NCBI GenBank assembly: GCA_036563665.1
Contig: DATCLY010000015.1
Location: forward strand, 1 to 64,000
Direction of reading: 5' to 3'
DNA from: FEN-1219 sp036563665
Lineage (GTDB): Bacteria > Pseudomonadota > Gammaproteobacteria > Steroidobacterales > Rariloculaceae
Length of the DNA: 64,000 nucleotides
Notes under the pieces: generated by a model
Databases searched by the model: none
Told to the model about the DNA's origin: nothing
What the model saw: only the letters and a program-made list of their open reading frames with translations
Program-made: the position numbers and the translations under genes
Shown: positions 42,292 through 50,964 of the stretch, in pieces
Layout: each line of letters begins with the position of its first letter
Numbering within the stretch: position 1 is the stretch's first letter

Positions 42292-44186
42292 GACGATGCT
42301 CCGTCCAGCGGGCGGATGGAGACCACGTTGAACATCCCCGCGTGCATGTGAAACAGCAGGTGGCAGTGGAACGCCCAGTCGCCGGGGAACGATGCGGTGA
42401 GATCGAACGTGATCTTGCTCCCCGGCGGCACGTTCACGGTGTGCTTGCGCGGGTGACGGCCGGGGCGGCCGTTCACGATCTCGAAGAAGTGCCCGTGCAG
42501 ATGCATCGGGTGCTGCATCATCGTGTCGTTCACCAGCGTGATGCGCACCCGTTCGTCGCGCGCGAGGCGGATGGGCTCGACGAGCTCGTTGAACTTCCGC
42601 CCGTCGAAGGACCACATGAAGCGCTCCATGTTGCCCGTCAGATGAATCTCCAGCTCGCGGGACGGCGGTCTCGGGTCCGGATTCGGCTCGAGAGCCTCGA
42701 GGTCGGCGTACACGAGCACGCGGTGCGGCGCGTCCTCGAGCCCGAGCCCGCGCATGCCGACGCCGTCTCGCGGGCTCGCGGCGATCATGTCCACGCCGAC
42801 GCCCACCTTCACGTGCGGCGGCGCGAGCGCCGCATCGCGCATGCTCATGCGAGCGGCGGAGCGAGGCTCCGGCGGCGCCGCGACGTGGGCGGCGCGGTCG
42901 CCCGCGGCGGCGCCCGCTCCCGACCCCGAGTGGGCCGCGTGGTCGCCCTGGCCTGCGGCGGTGCCCGCGCCCGCGTGGCCCGCATGATCGCCGGCGGCCG
43001 TCCGGGCGGCACGATCGCCCGCGGCGGCGTGCTCTGCCCCTTGCGCGCCCGCGTGACCGTGAAACTGGCTCATCGCGAGCGTGGGCCGCGGCCGGAGCGG
43101 CGGCACCGGTGCCGCCATGCCGGGCCGCGGCGCGAGCGTGGCGCGCCCGAGCCCCGAGCGGTCGACGGACTCCGCCACGAGCGTGTAGGCGCGATCCCCG
43201 GGCGCGACGATCACGTCGTAGGTCTCCGCGACGGCGATCTGCAGCTCGTCCGTTTCCACGGGGCGCACGTCGTTGCCGTCGGCATTCACGACCGTCATCG
43301 GCAGATCCGGGATGCGCACGTTGAAGAGGGTCATGGCGGACGCGTTGATGATCCGCAACCTCACGCGCTCGCCCGGCGTGAAGAGCGCCGTCCAGTTCTC
43401 CTCCGGCGCATGGCCGTTCACGAGGTACGTGTACGCGGCGGCGGTGACGTCCGCGATGTCCGTGGGATCCATCCGCATGCGACGCCATTGCCGCCGCTCG
43501 GCGGCCGGCATCTGCTCCTCGGGTCCCCCGCGCAGGAGCCCCGCGAGCGTCAGACGCTGATAGTTGAAATACCCCGCCTCCTTCTTGAGCTTCGTGACGA
43601 GCCTGTGCGGATGCATGAAGGTCCAGTCCGACAGCACGATCACGTGCTCGCGGTCGTAGCGGACCGGATCGGGCCCGGCAGGGTCGAGGATCAGCGGTCC
43701 GTAGTGCCCGAGCTGCTCCTGGAGGCCCGAGTGGCTGTGGTACCAGAAGGTGCCTGCGTGCCGCACCGGGAAGGTGTACTCGAACGTCTCGCCGGGACGG
43801 ATGCCGGGAAAGCTCACGCCGGGCACGCCGTCCATCTGGAACGGCACGAGCACCCCATGCCAGTGGATGGACGTGTCCTCGTCCGGCAGCGCGTTGGTCA
43901 CCGCGATGCGCGCCGTCTGCCCTTCGCGGAGGCGGATCAGCGGCCCCGGGATCGTGCCGTTCACGACCACCGCCTGACCCGTGCGTCCGTTCAGCACGAA
44001 GGGGGCACGGCCGATGATGAGCTCGATGCGCTCGCCTGAGAGCGTGCCGACATCGCGCCGCACGCCCGCGGTGGCGCTGCGTGCCCACGCGGGCAGGAGC
44101 CCCGGCAACGACCAGGCGACGCCCGCGAGCGCCGCGGACTGCAACAGGCGGCGGCGATTCAGGGTGCTGCGGGCCGGCTTGCGCAT
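42288..44186 (-). CDS. copA: CopA-type multicopper oxidase with His-rich insertion
   Basis: A 632-residue periplasmic copper oxidase. The Tat signal is LNRRRLLQSAALAGVAWSLP. Three cupredoxin domains follow; copper sites show as IHWHG, WYHSHSG, HPMHLHGHF and HCHLLFHMHAGM. It oxidises Cu(I), aromatics or other substrates and, with CopB, gives copper tolerance. The interdomain loop, at about residues 388-450, carries repeats like GDHAGHAG and GDHAAHSG, probably extra copper binding. The second and third type-2/type-3 clusters look complete. A MerR-type promoter lies at 44259-44290. The symbol copA is also used for the ATPase; this gene is the pco/cop oxidase. Confidence 0.94.
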   Translation of the reverse strand: MRKPARSTLNRRRLLQSAALAGVAWSLPGLLPAWARSATAGVRRDVGTLSGERIELIIGRAPFVLNGRTGQAVVVNGTIPGPLIRLREGQTARIAVTNALPDEDTSIHWHGVLVPFQMDGVPGVSFPGIRPGETFEYTFPVRHAGTFWYHSHSGLQEQLGHYGPLILDPAGPDPVRYDREHVIVLSDWTFMHPHRLVTKLKKEAGYFNYQRLTLAGLLRGGPEEQMPAAERRQWRRMRMDPTDIADVTAAAYTYLVNGHAPEENWTALFTPGERVRLRIINASAMTLFNVRIPDLPMTVVNADGNDVRPVETDELQIAVAETYDVIVAPGDRAYTLVAESVDRSGLGRATLAPRPGMAAPVPPLRPRPTLAMSQFHGHAGAQGAEHAAAGDRAARTAAGDHAGHAGAGTAAGQGDHAAHSGSGAGAAAGDRAAHVAAPPEPRSAARMSMRDAALAPPHVKVGVGVDMIAASPRDGVGMRGLGLEDAPHRVLVYADLEALEPNPDPRPPSRELEIHLTGNMERFMWSFDGRKFNELVEPIRLARDERVRITLVNDTMMQHPMHLHGHFFEIVNGRPGRHPRKHTVNVPPGSKITFDLTASFPGDWAFHCHLLFHMHAGMFNVVSIRPLDGASS

Positions 44187-44258
44187 GGCGAGGGTCGGCT
44201 GGACGTGAGCGAGCGGGTCGGTGGATGCACGTGAACGCGGGCCTCCGAGTGGCCCGCA

Positions 44259-44290
44259 AGGATACACCCCGGACCCCGCTCCAAGGTCAA
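44259..44290 (-). promoter_or_regulatory. MerR-type promoter of the copper oxidase-copB unit
   Basis: On the minus strand: -35 TTGACC, 20-base spacer, -10 TATCCT. The dyad ACC-N2-GGA-N6-TCC-N2-GGT sits inside the spacer and overlaps the -35, as in MerR-family operators. Start site near 44252, about 65 bases before the ATG at 44186. The same arrangement precedes the MerR gene. Confidence 0.85.
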
Positions 44291-44343
44291 GGGAACGGTT
44301 TCGCGCGGATACGTGCGAACGGGCGATTACCGGCCGGCCCGCG

Positions 44344-44359
44344 TGGCACGCCTGTTGCA
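44344..44359 (+). promoter_or_regulatory. Sigma-54 promoter of the diiron operon
   Basis: TGGCACGCCTGTTGCA fits TGGCACG-N4-TTGCW fully, with GG at 44345-44346 and GC at 44357-44358, 12 bases apart. The expected start site near 44370 leaves a 70-base leader to the ATG at 44440. The region upstream contains an AACGGTTTCGC word similar to that before the OBAP promoter; no activator site can be named. Confidence 0.83.
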
Positions 44360-44439
44360 CCCCCGAGCCATCACGCCGCGGCCCGCGGCGCAAGTCGCGA
44401 CGGTCGGCCGGCCGCCAACACGCAATGGAGAACGCAACG

Positions 44440-45702
44440 ATGGCATTCAATCCGCTGGAAGAGAAAGGCATCCCGCTGGAGCAGCAGCTGCGCAATTGGC
44501 GCGAGCTCAACATCGAGCCCTATCGCAAGGATCAGGTGCACCCCTACAGCCGCACGCGCGGCATTCTGATGAACGGCATCGAGGTCGAGAACGTGATGTT
44601 CTCGCACCAGATGGCCCGCAACACGCTCGACGCGGAGGTGAAGAAGCAGCTCGCGTGGCTGCGGCGCATCGAGCAGCAGCAGCAGAAGGTGATCAACTGG
44701 CTCATCCCGGGCGACGAGACCACGATCGAGGTCACGCTGGGCTACGAGCAGGTGGCCGTGGACCTGACCGCCTGGCTCGCGCAGAACGAGCCCGACCCCT
44801 ACCTCCACCAGGTGTACGACTTCGCGCTGCTCGAGGACTTCGACCACCTGTACCGCTACGCCAACCTCTATCAGCTGATCGAAGGCAAGAAGGCCGACGC
44901 GATCTGCGATCAGCTCACCGAGATCATGCCGGGCCGGCCCACCGTCTTCGAGCACCGCGATCCGCGCGACGAGATCCGGCGGCCGATGATCGCGCTCGCG
45001 GCGCATCCCCAATCGGTGCTGAACGCCCTGACCATCGTCGCCGCCGAGCAGCAGACGATGAACTTCTACATGACCATCGGCAACCGCTACCAGGAGCCCA
45101 TCGCGCGTGCGACCTATCAGGAGATCGGGCAGATCGAGGAGCAGCACGTGAGCCACTACGAGTCGATCCTCGACCCCGCCGCGAGCTGGCTCGAGAACCT
45201 CGTGCTGCATCAGTGGCACGAGTGCTGGATGTACTGGTCGATGATGCAGGACGAGACCGATCCGCGCGTGCGCGCCGTGTACGAGCTGCATCTCGCCATG
45301 GAGATCGAGCACCTGCGCGTGGCCTGCGACCTCATGCGCATGGTCGAGAAGCGCGACCCGGAGGCGATCCTGCCCGCGACGACGTTCGACAACCCGCTCA
45401 AGTTCCAGCCGAACAAGGCCTACGTCCGCCAGGTGCTCGAGAACCAGGTGGACCTCACGGCCAAGCACTCGGACTTCGTGCCGGTGGCGACGCTGCCCGA
45501 GGACGACCGCTACTTCCAGTATCAGCGCCGGGTGAACGGCGACTGGGTTCCGACCGAGGAAGTCATCAAGGAGAACGCGGCGAAGAACGGCGAGGAGTAC
45601 CGGCTGGTCACCGAGGGACCGCATCCCGTGCACGGGCTGCGCCGGGAGCCGCGGCGCAACGGCGAGCAGACGGACTACGCGCGCCTGTCGCCCGCGGCCT
45701 GA
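44440..45702 (+). CDS. Ferritin-like diiron protein of unknown function
   Basis: A 420-residue helical protein. The ferritin-like metal motifs are AAEQQTMNFY, IEEQHVSHYE (an ExxH pair) and MEIEHL in the last core helix, so a dinuclear iron site is likely. The N-terminal 130 residues are distinctive (KQLAWLRRIEQQQQKVINWL, TTIEVTLGYEQVAVDLTAWL) and resemble no named domain I know. ATG 44440 has GGAG nine bases upstream; the ATG at 44425 lies before that site. It opens a three-gene operon with a hemerythrin-DUF892 fusion and a CBS protein, all under one sigma-54 promoter, suggesting iron or oxygen handling under stress. Confidence 0.8.
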   Translation: MAFNPLEEKGIPLEQQLRNWRELNIEPYRKDQVHPYSRTRGILMNGIEVENVMFSHQMARNTLDAEVKKQLAWLRRIEQQQQKVINWLIPGDETTIEVTLGYEQVAVDLTAWLAQNEPDPYLHQVYDFALLEDFDHLYRYANLYQLIEGKKADAICDQLTEIMPGRPTVFEHRDPRDEIRRPMIALAAHPQSVLNALTIVAAEQQTMNFYMTIGNRYQEPIARATYQEIGQIEEQHVSHYESILDPAASWLENLVLHQWHECWMYWSMMQDETDPRVRAVYELHLAMEIEHLRVACDLMRMVEKRDPEAILPATTFDNPLKFQPNKAYVRQVLENQVDLTAKHSDFVPVATLPEDDRYFQYQRRVNGDWVPTEEVIKENAAKNGEEYRLVTEGPHPVHGLRREPRRNGEQTDYARLSPAA

Positions 45703-45729
45703 GCCCGGCAGTCCGCGAGGAGGACCCTA

Positions 45730-46803
45730 ATGAGAACGTTGATCGCAGACCGAGGCATGGGCGAGCCGATCTCGCTCGGCGCCGCGCTCGTCGCCGGCAA
45801 GAAAGTGCCGCCCGACGCGACCCAGCTGCTCATGGAAGACCATCGCGTGGTGCTCGGCTGGTTCGAGTGGTACGAGGAGGCGGAAGACGAGTCCACGAAG
45901 GGCCGGATCGCGAAGAGCATCTGCATGGCGCTCAGGGCGCACATGGCCGCCGAGGAGGAGATCCTCTACCCCGGCGCGCAAATGCAGACGCAGCAGGCGG
46001 AGCTCGTCGAGCGCGCCCGGCAGGAGCACGAAGGCGCGAGACGCATCATGGCGCAGATCGAGCGCGGCGACGGCGGCGCCGACCGCGACGACCTCGTGAG
46101 GCGGCTCGAGGCGGAGATCCGCACGCACGTGGACGAGGAAGAGACGGAGCTCTTCCCCGCCGTCCGCGGCAGCCCCATGGACCTCTACGCGGTGGGTCGA
46201 GCCGTGGCCGCGCGCCGCGTCGACTCGCTGTTCGAGCAGAACGCCAAGACCCCCGCCGAGCGCGAGCTCAAGGAGTATCCCAACATGCAAATCTCCCAAG
46301 ACGAAGCCCGCGACTTCTTCATCCTCGGGCTCAAGAACTGTCACGCCACGGCGAGCCAGGGCAGGTCGATGGTGGAGGCCGCCGCCAAGAGGATGGAGAA
46401 CTACCCGAGCCTGCGGCAGAAGCTCCAGTCACACCTCGGCGAGAAGAACGCGCAGATCGAGCGCCTCGAGCGTCTGCTCCACTCCGTCGGCGAGAGCCCT
46501 TCGGCGCTCAAGGACGCGGCCATGAAGGCCGCGGCCAGCGCCATGACGCTCGCGAGCACGGCGTCGGACGACGAGGTCATCAAGAACGGCTTCGCGCTGC
46601 TCGCGCAATCGAAATACGAGGCGGCGGCGTACGAGACGCTGCTGCTGTTCGCCGAGGCCGCGGGCGAGACGGCCGCGTTGAAGCCGCTGCAGAAATGCCT
46701 CAGCGAGGAGCGCGGCATGGCGGCGTTCGTCGAGGAGAATCTGCGCGCGACCGGCATGCGTTTCCTGCAGCTTCGCAGCCAGGGCGCACAAGCGAGCCAC
46801 TGA
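45730..46803 (+). CDS. Hemerythrin-DUF892 fusion protein
   Basis: A 357-residue fusion. Residues about 32-150 are a hemerythrin HHE domain with metal ligands in LMEDHRVVLGW, RAHMAAEEEILYP, RQEHEGARR and THVDEEETELFP. Residues about 190-355 are DUF892, the YciE/YciF ferritin-like domain (ARDFFILGLKNCHATASQGR, HLGEKNAQIERLERLL, KYEAAAYETLLLF). Both domains bind diiron-type metal, so one polypeptide has two potential iron centres; the fusion is unusual. AGGAGG lies six bases before the ATG. DUF892 proteins are stress-induced in enterics. It is the second gene of the sigma-54 operon. Confidence 0.9.
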   Translation: MRTLIADRGMGEPISLGAALVAGKKVPPDATQLLMEDHRVVLGWFEWYEEAEDESTKGRIAKSICMALRAHMAAEEEILYPGAQMQTQQAELVERARQEHEGARRIMAQIERGDGGADRDDLVRRLEAEIRTHVDEEETELFPAVRGSPMDLYAVGRAVAARRVDSLFEQNAKTPAERELKEYPNMQISQDEARDFFILGLKNCHATASQGRSMVEAAAKRMENYPSLRQKLQSHLGEKNAQIERLERLLHSVGESPSALKDAAMKAAASAMTLASTASDDEVIKNGFALLAQSKYEAAAYETLLLFAEAAGETAALKPLQKCLSEERGMAAFVEENLRATGMRFLQLRSQGAQASH

Positions 46804-46817
46804 GCAAGGAGGACACC

Positions 46818-47261
46818 ATGCAAGTACGAGACATCATGACCGAGAACCCCGCCTGCTGCTCCCCCGAGACGCGTCTCGACGAGGTGGCACGCCTGATGGC
46901 GGACAACGACTGCGGCGAGATCCCCATCGTCGACGAGCAAGGCCGGCCCGCGGGCGTGGTCACCGACCGCGACATCGCCTGCCGCGCCGTGGCGCGCGGG
47001 CTCGACCCGAAGCGCACCACCGCGCGCGAAGTGATGTCGGATCCCGTCGTCACGGCCTCGCTCGACGACACGCTCGAGGAGGTCTGCGCGCGCATGGAGG
47101 AGTACCAGATCCGCCGCGTGCCCGTGGTGGACGAGCGCGGGATCTGCTGCGGCATGGTGTCGCAGGCGGACATCGCGCGAGTCGCATCGGAGCACCACAC
47201 CGCGGAGCTCGTGCGCGACATCTCCCGGCCGACCACGAGCGGGCAGCAGATCCGGCTGTAA
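46818..47261 (+). CDS. CBS-pair domain protein
   Basis: A 147-residue protein of two CBS domains. The first has MTENPACCSPETRLDEVARL and GVVTDRDIACRAVARG; the second has VMSDPVVTASLDDTLEEVC and CGMVSQADIAR. CBS pairs bind adenosine nucleotides or SAM and sense energy state. Five cysteines (CC at 13-14, and others) are more than usual. AAGGAGG precedes the ATG. It ends the diiron operon 14 bases after the fusion gene, and a terminator-like hairpin follows. Confidence 0.92.
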   Translation: MQVRDIMTENPACCSPETRLDEVARLMADNDCGEIPIVDEQGRPAGVVTDRDIACRAVARGLDPKRTTAREVMSDPVVTASLDDTLEEVCARMEEYQIRRVPVVDERGICCGMVSQADIARVASEHHTAELVRDISRPTTSGQQIRL

Positions 47262-47272
47262 CGGTGTCGGGG

Positions 47273-47300
47273 GGCGCGGAGCCCCGCGAGGCTCCGCGCC
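47273..47300. terminator. Bidirectional hairpin between convergent genes
   Basis: GGCGCGGAGCC at 47273-47283 and GGCTCCGCGCC at 47290-47300 form a perfect 11-bp stem with a 6-base loop, between the CBS gene and the convergent MFS gene. No T run is present, but the position suits a shared terminator. Confidence 0.65.
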
Positions 47301-47308
47301 GGCCGCGT

Positions 47309-48592
47309 CTAGCGCGTGTCGCCGGCGGGGCCCGGCATCGATGAGCCCACGCCGCCCGTCATATCGACGACGGCAGAGGCGGTCGAGCGCGCACGCTCCG
47401 CGCGCAGATCCGGCAACAGGACCGCGAGCAGGCCCAGGGCCGGCAGGAACGCGCAGAGCCCGAACACCCGCTCGATGCCGATCGCGTCCGCGAGCGCGCC
47501 GAGCGCCGCCGCGCCGGTGCCGCCCAGACCGAACGCGAGCCCGAAGAACAACCCCGCCACCGTGCCCACGCGCCGCGGCATGAGCTCCTGCGCGTAGACG
47601 ACGATCGCGGGGAACGCGGACGCGAGCACCATGCCGATGGGCACAGTGAGCACGCCGGTCCAGAACAGGTTCGCGTGCGGCAGCAGCAGCGTGAACGGCA
47701 GCACCCCCAGGATCGACACCCAGATCACGAATTTGCGTCCGAAGCGGTCGCCGATGGCGCCGCCGGCCACGGTGCCGAAGGCCACGGAGCCCAGGAACAC
47801 GAACAGGTGGATCTGGGCGCTCTGCACCGACACGCCGAAGCGCTCGATGAGATAGAACGTGTAGTAGCTCGTCATGCTGGCCATGTAGAAGAACTTCGAG
47901 AAGATCAGCACGACCAGCACGGCCACCGCGAACTTCACCTTGCCGGATGGCAGCTCCGCCCGGGCGCCGCCGGCGCGCGCCTTCGGCTTGAGCCGCGCGA
48001 GACCGTGGGTCTCGTACCAGCGCCCCACGCGCGCGAGCAGCGCGATGCCGGCCACCGCCACCACGGCGAACCACCCCACGCTGCCCTGCCCATGCCGCAG
48101 CACGATGAACGCCGCGAGCAGCGGCCCCACGGCCGATCCCACGTTGCCGCCCACCTGGAACAGCGACTGCGCGAGGCCGGGCCTCGGCCCCGCGGCCATG
48201 CGGGCCACGCGCGACGACTCGGGGTGCAGCACGGCCGAGCCGCTGCCGACCAGCGCGGCGGCGAGCACGAGCAGCGGGTAGGTCTCGGCCGACGCGAGGA
48301 GCAGCAGGCCCACGAGGGAGAAGCACATGCCGATCGCGAGCGAGTACGGCTTCGGCTTGCGGTCGGTGTAGTAGCCCACGAGCGGCTGGAGCAGCGACGA
48401 GGTGAGCTGGAACGTGAACGTGAGCAGCCCCACGTGCACGAAGTCGAGGCCGTAGCTCGACTTGAAGATCGGGTACAGCGCCGGCAGCAACGACTGGATC
48501 ATGTCGTTGAACAGGTGGCAGACGCTGATCGTGGCCAGGACGGAATAGGCCGTCGTCGCGGCCTGGCTGTCGCCGGCGGCAGTGCTCGACAT
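47309..48592 (-). CDS. MFS exporter, fosmidomycin-resistance (Fsr) type
   Basis: A 427-residue transporter with twelve helices. Family marks are SVCHLFNDMIQSLLPALYPI in the first helix, QPLVGYYTDRKPKPYSL in the first loop, FQVGGNVGSAVGPLLAAFIV, and GDRFGRKFVIWVS in the middle loop. It resembles Fsr of E. coli, an exporter of fosmidomycin and perhaps of metabolites. The ATG at 48592 is preferred; a TTG at 48610 extends it by six residues and neither has a good ribosome site. It is convergent with the CBS gene. Substrate not determinable. Confidence 0.88.
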   Translation of the reverse strand: MSSTAAGDSQAATTAYSVLATISVCHLFNDMIQSLLPALYPIFKSSYGLDFVHVGLLTFTFQLTSSLLQPLVGYYTDRKPKPYSLAIGMCFSLVGLLLLASAETYPLLVLAAALVGSGSAVLHPESSRVARMAAGPRPGLAQSLFQVGGNVGSAVGPLLAAFIVLRHGQGSVGWFAVVAVAGIALLARVGRWYETHGLARLKPKARAGGARAELPSGKVKFAVAVLVVLIFSKFFYMASMTSYYTFYLIERFGVSVQSAQIHLFVFLGSVAFGTVAGGAIGDRFGRKFVIWVSILGVLPFTLLLPHANLFWTGVLTVPIGMVLASAFPAIVVYAQELMPRRVGTVAGLFFGLAFGLGGTGAAALGALADAIGIERVFGLCAFLPALGLLAVLLPDLRAERARSTASAVVDMTGGVGSSMPGPAGDTR

Positions 48593-48678
48593 CGGGGAAC
48601 GCGCTCGCAACGTGAGGTGCTCAGGTTATCAAAGCACCGAGCCTCCGTGTAGCAGCCCTGCACGCAAGAACGGAGCCT

Positions 48679-48743
48679 GTGGGAGCGGCTTTCCAGTCGC
48701 GATTCTTGTCGGCGCCGTCGCGCGGCTGGAAAGCCGCTCCCAC
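48679..48743. repeat. REP-like inverted repeat (two arms)
   Basis: GTGGGAGCGGCTTTCCAG then TCGCG at 48679-48701, and its inverted partner at 48721-48743, pair with one mismatch across a 19-base loop. It lies between the MFS gene and the CorC/HlyC-like gene. Confidence 0.87.
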
Positions 48744-48770
48744 CTGGCCGGCTACACGAAACCGCGGCGC

Positions 48771-50081
48771 TCAGCCGGCATCCATCTCGGGGTCGAAGCG
48801 CTCGGGGACGAACAGGATCTTGTCGATGCGGTGGCCGTCCATGTCCACGATCTCGAAGCGCCCGCCGAGCGCGGCGAAGCTCTCCCCCACCTTCGGCAGC
48901 CGGCCCATCTGCTGCAGCACGAAGCCCGCCATCGTCTCGAAGTCGCCGCCATCGCGCAGACCCCGCACGCCCACGCGGTGCTCGAACTCGTCCACCGGCA
49001 GCGCGCCGTCCACGAGCCAGGAGCCGTCCTCGCGCATCATGATCCCGAGCTCGAGCGCCTCGCCTCGCTCCGGCAGCTCGCCGGTGATCGCCTCGAGGAT
49101 GTCCGCAAGCGTCACCACGCCCTGCGTCGTGCCGTACTCGTCCACGACGATCGCCATGTGCAGGCCCTCGGTGCGGAACGACTCGAGGAGCTTCAGCACG
49201 AGGATGCTCTCCGGCACGATCAACGGCGGCTTCATGTGCTCGGCGAGCACGATCGGCCGCCCCTCGAGCAGCACCGGCACGAGGTCCTTCATCTGCACGA
49301 TGCCCACGGGCTGATCGAGCGACCCCCGGCACACGGGATAGCGCGACAGGCGCCGCTCGGCGAGCCGCGCCGCGATCTCCTTCGCGTCCGCCGCCACGTC
49401 GAGCCACACCACCTCGGACCGCGGCGTCATGATCGCGGGCACGCGCCGGTCGGCGAGCCGGATCACGCCCTCGAGCATTTCGCGCTCTTTCGCCTTGAAG
49501 ACGCCGGAGCGCACCCCTTCGGCGATCAGCATGCGCACCTCGTCCTCGGTCACGCGCGCCTCGGGCGCGCCGCGCAGGCCGAGCAACCCGAGCACGCCGT
49601 CCGTGGACGTCTTGAGCAGGAACACGGCCGGCTTCGCCACGCGGGCGATGCGCTGCATCGCCGGCGCCACTCCCGCCGCGATCGCCTCCGGGCTGCCGAG
49701 CGCGATCCGCTTCGGCACGAGCTCGCCCACGATGAGCGACAGGTACGTGACCGCCACCACGACGAGCGCGATGGCGATGGTGTCGCCATAGGGCGAGATC
49801 TGGGGCCAGCCGTCGAGCCAGTCGCCGAGCCGATCCGCCACCGTGGCGCCGGAGAGCGCGCCCGACAGCACGCCGATCAGGGTAATGCCGATCTGCACGG
49901 TGGAGAGGAAGGTGGCCGGGTCGTCGATGAGCCGAATGGCTGCCTGGGCTCGCCGATTGCCGCTTTCCGCGAGGGCCTGGAGCCGGCTCTTGCGCGCCGA
50001 CACCACGGCGAGCTCCGACATGGCGAACAGGCCGTTCAACACGATGAGCAACAGAATGGCGACGATCTCGATGACGATCAT
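48771..50081 (-). CDS. CNNM/CorC (HlyC) family transporter protein
   Basis: A 436-residue membrane protein. The N-terminal DUF21/CNNM region has three to four helices (EIVAILLLIVLNGLFAMSE, VQIGITLIGVLSGALSG, IALVVVAVTYLSLIVGELVP). Two CBS domains at about 215-335 follow (VPAIMTPRSEVVWLDV, MAIVVDEYGTTQGVVTLADI), and a C-terminal CorC_HlyC domain at about 355-430 (LVDGALPVDEFEHRVGV) ends it. Members affect magnesium or cobalt efflux; the haemolysin name is historical. Start ATG 50081. The gene is divergent from the FkbM gene. Confidence 0.92.
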   Translation of the reverse strand: MIVIEIVAILLLIVLNGLFAMSELAVVSARKSRLQALAESGNRRAQAAIRLIDDPATFLSTVQIGITLIGVLSGALSGATVADRLGDWLDGWPQISPYGDTIAIALVVVAVTYLSLIVGELVPKRIALGSPEAIAAGVAPAMQRIARVAKPAVFLLKTSTDGVLGLLGLRGAPEARVTEDEVRMLIAEGVRSGVFKAKEREMLEGVIRLADRRVPAIMTPRSEVVWLDVAADAKEIAARLAERRLSRYPVCRGSLDQPVGIVQMKDLVPVLLEGRPIVLAEHMKPPLIVPESILVLKLLESFRTEGLHMAIVVDEYGTTQGVVTLADILEAITGELPERGEALELGIMMREDGSWLVDGALPVDEFEHRVGVRGLRDGGDFETMAGFVLQQMGRLPKVGESFAALGGRFEIVDMDGHRIDKILFVPERFDPEMDAG

Positions 50082-50154
50082 GCACCTGCCCCGGAATGCG
50101 TCCGCCGGCTATTGTCGCATCCGCGCGGCGAGGCCCGCGTTAGGATGGAGCGCG

Positions 50155-50964
50155 ATGAACCGGATGGGCGTGCTTCCGACGGCAACCGGCGCGTGGCGGT
50201 ACGCGCGCGCCGCCGTGCACGCCTATCGCGGCGAGACGCTTCGCGTCGCGGGGCTGCCCACCCGGGTTCCCGGGCCCCGCGTGATCCGCCTGGCCGTCGT
50301 CGGCGGCAACATCCGCATGCATCGCCTCATCGATGCGCTCGTGCCGCCGGGCGGAACCGTGATCGATGTCGGCGCGCACATCGGCTACAACGCGATCTAC
50401 GCGGCGCACCGCACCGGGCCGTCGGGACGCGTGATCGCCGTGGAGCCCGCGCCGGACAACGTGGCCGTGCTCGAGCGCAACGTGGCCGCGAGCGGTCTCG
50501 CCAACGTCCGGATCGAGCCGGTGGCGGCCGGCCGCGCGGCGGGCGTGCGCGATCTGTATCTGCGCGGCGCAGTGAGCGCGGTGAACAGCCTCTTTCCCGA
50601 GAGCTGCTACGGCGCCGTGTCGGGCGTGGCCCGCGTGCCGGTCGCGCGCGTCGACGATCTGTCCGACGAGGCCGCGCTCGTGAAGATCGACGTCGAAGGC
50701 GGCGAGATCGACGTGCTCGAAGGGATGCCGCGCCTGCTCGCGCAGCCGCGGCTCGCGCTGGTCGTCGAATGGCATCCGGGGCTGCAGGTGCGCGCCGGCC
50801 ACGCCGCCGACGCGCTGCCGTGCTGGCTGCTCGAGCGCGGCTTCGGGCTTCAGGCCGCCTCGCACTTCCGCCTGCGGCCGCTGCCGGCAGCCGAGGTGGG
50901 CGCGCTGGCCGCGCGGCTCCTGCGCGCCGGACGGCCGGTCGAGCTCGTGGCCCGCCGCCGCTAG
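50155..50964 (+). CDS. FkbM-family SAM-dependent methyltransferase
   Basis: A 269-residue methyltransferase. The SAM site is GTVIDVGAHIGYNAIYAAHR, with GRVIAVEPAPDN and LVKIDVEGGEIDVLEGMPRL as the family's later motifs. FkbM enzymes methylate hydroxyls of polyketides or sugars; the acceptor here is unknown. ATG 50155 is preceded by GGATGGAGC. It stands alone between the CorC-like gene and the hydrogenase-like operon, 200 bases downstream, and no glycan cluster is near. Confidence 0.9.
   Translation: MNRMGVLPTATGAWRYARAAVHAYRGETLRVAGLPTRVPGPRVIRLAVVGGNIRMHRLIDALVPPGGTVIDVGAHIGYNAIYAAHRTGPSGRVIAVEPAPDNVAVLERNVAASGLANVRIEPVAAGRAAGVRDLYLRGAVSAVNSLFPESCYGAVSGVARVPVARVDDLSDEAALVKIDVEGGEIDVLEGMPRLLAQPRLALVVEWHPGLQVRAGHAADALPCWLLERGFGLQAASHFRLRPLPAAEVGALAARLLRAGRPVELVARRR

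Noticed and set aside
48607..48622. Sigma-54-like element upstream of the MFS gene (GAGCAC and TTGC on the minus strand)
   Set aside because: The invariant GG is changed to AG and a start site would leave almost no leader.
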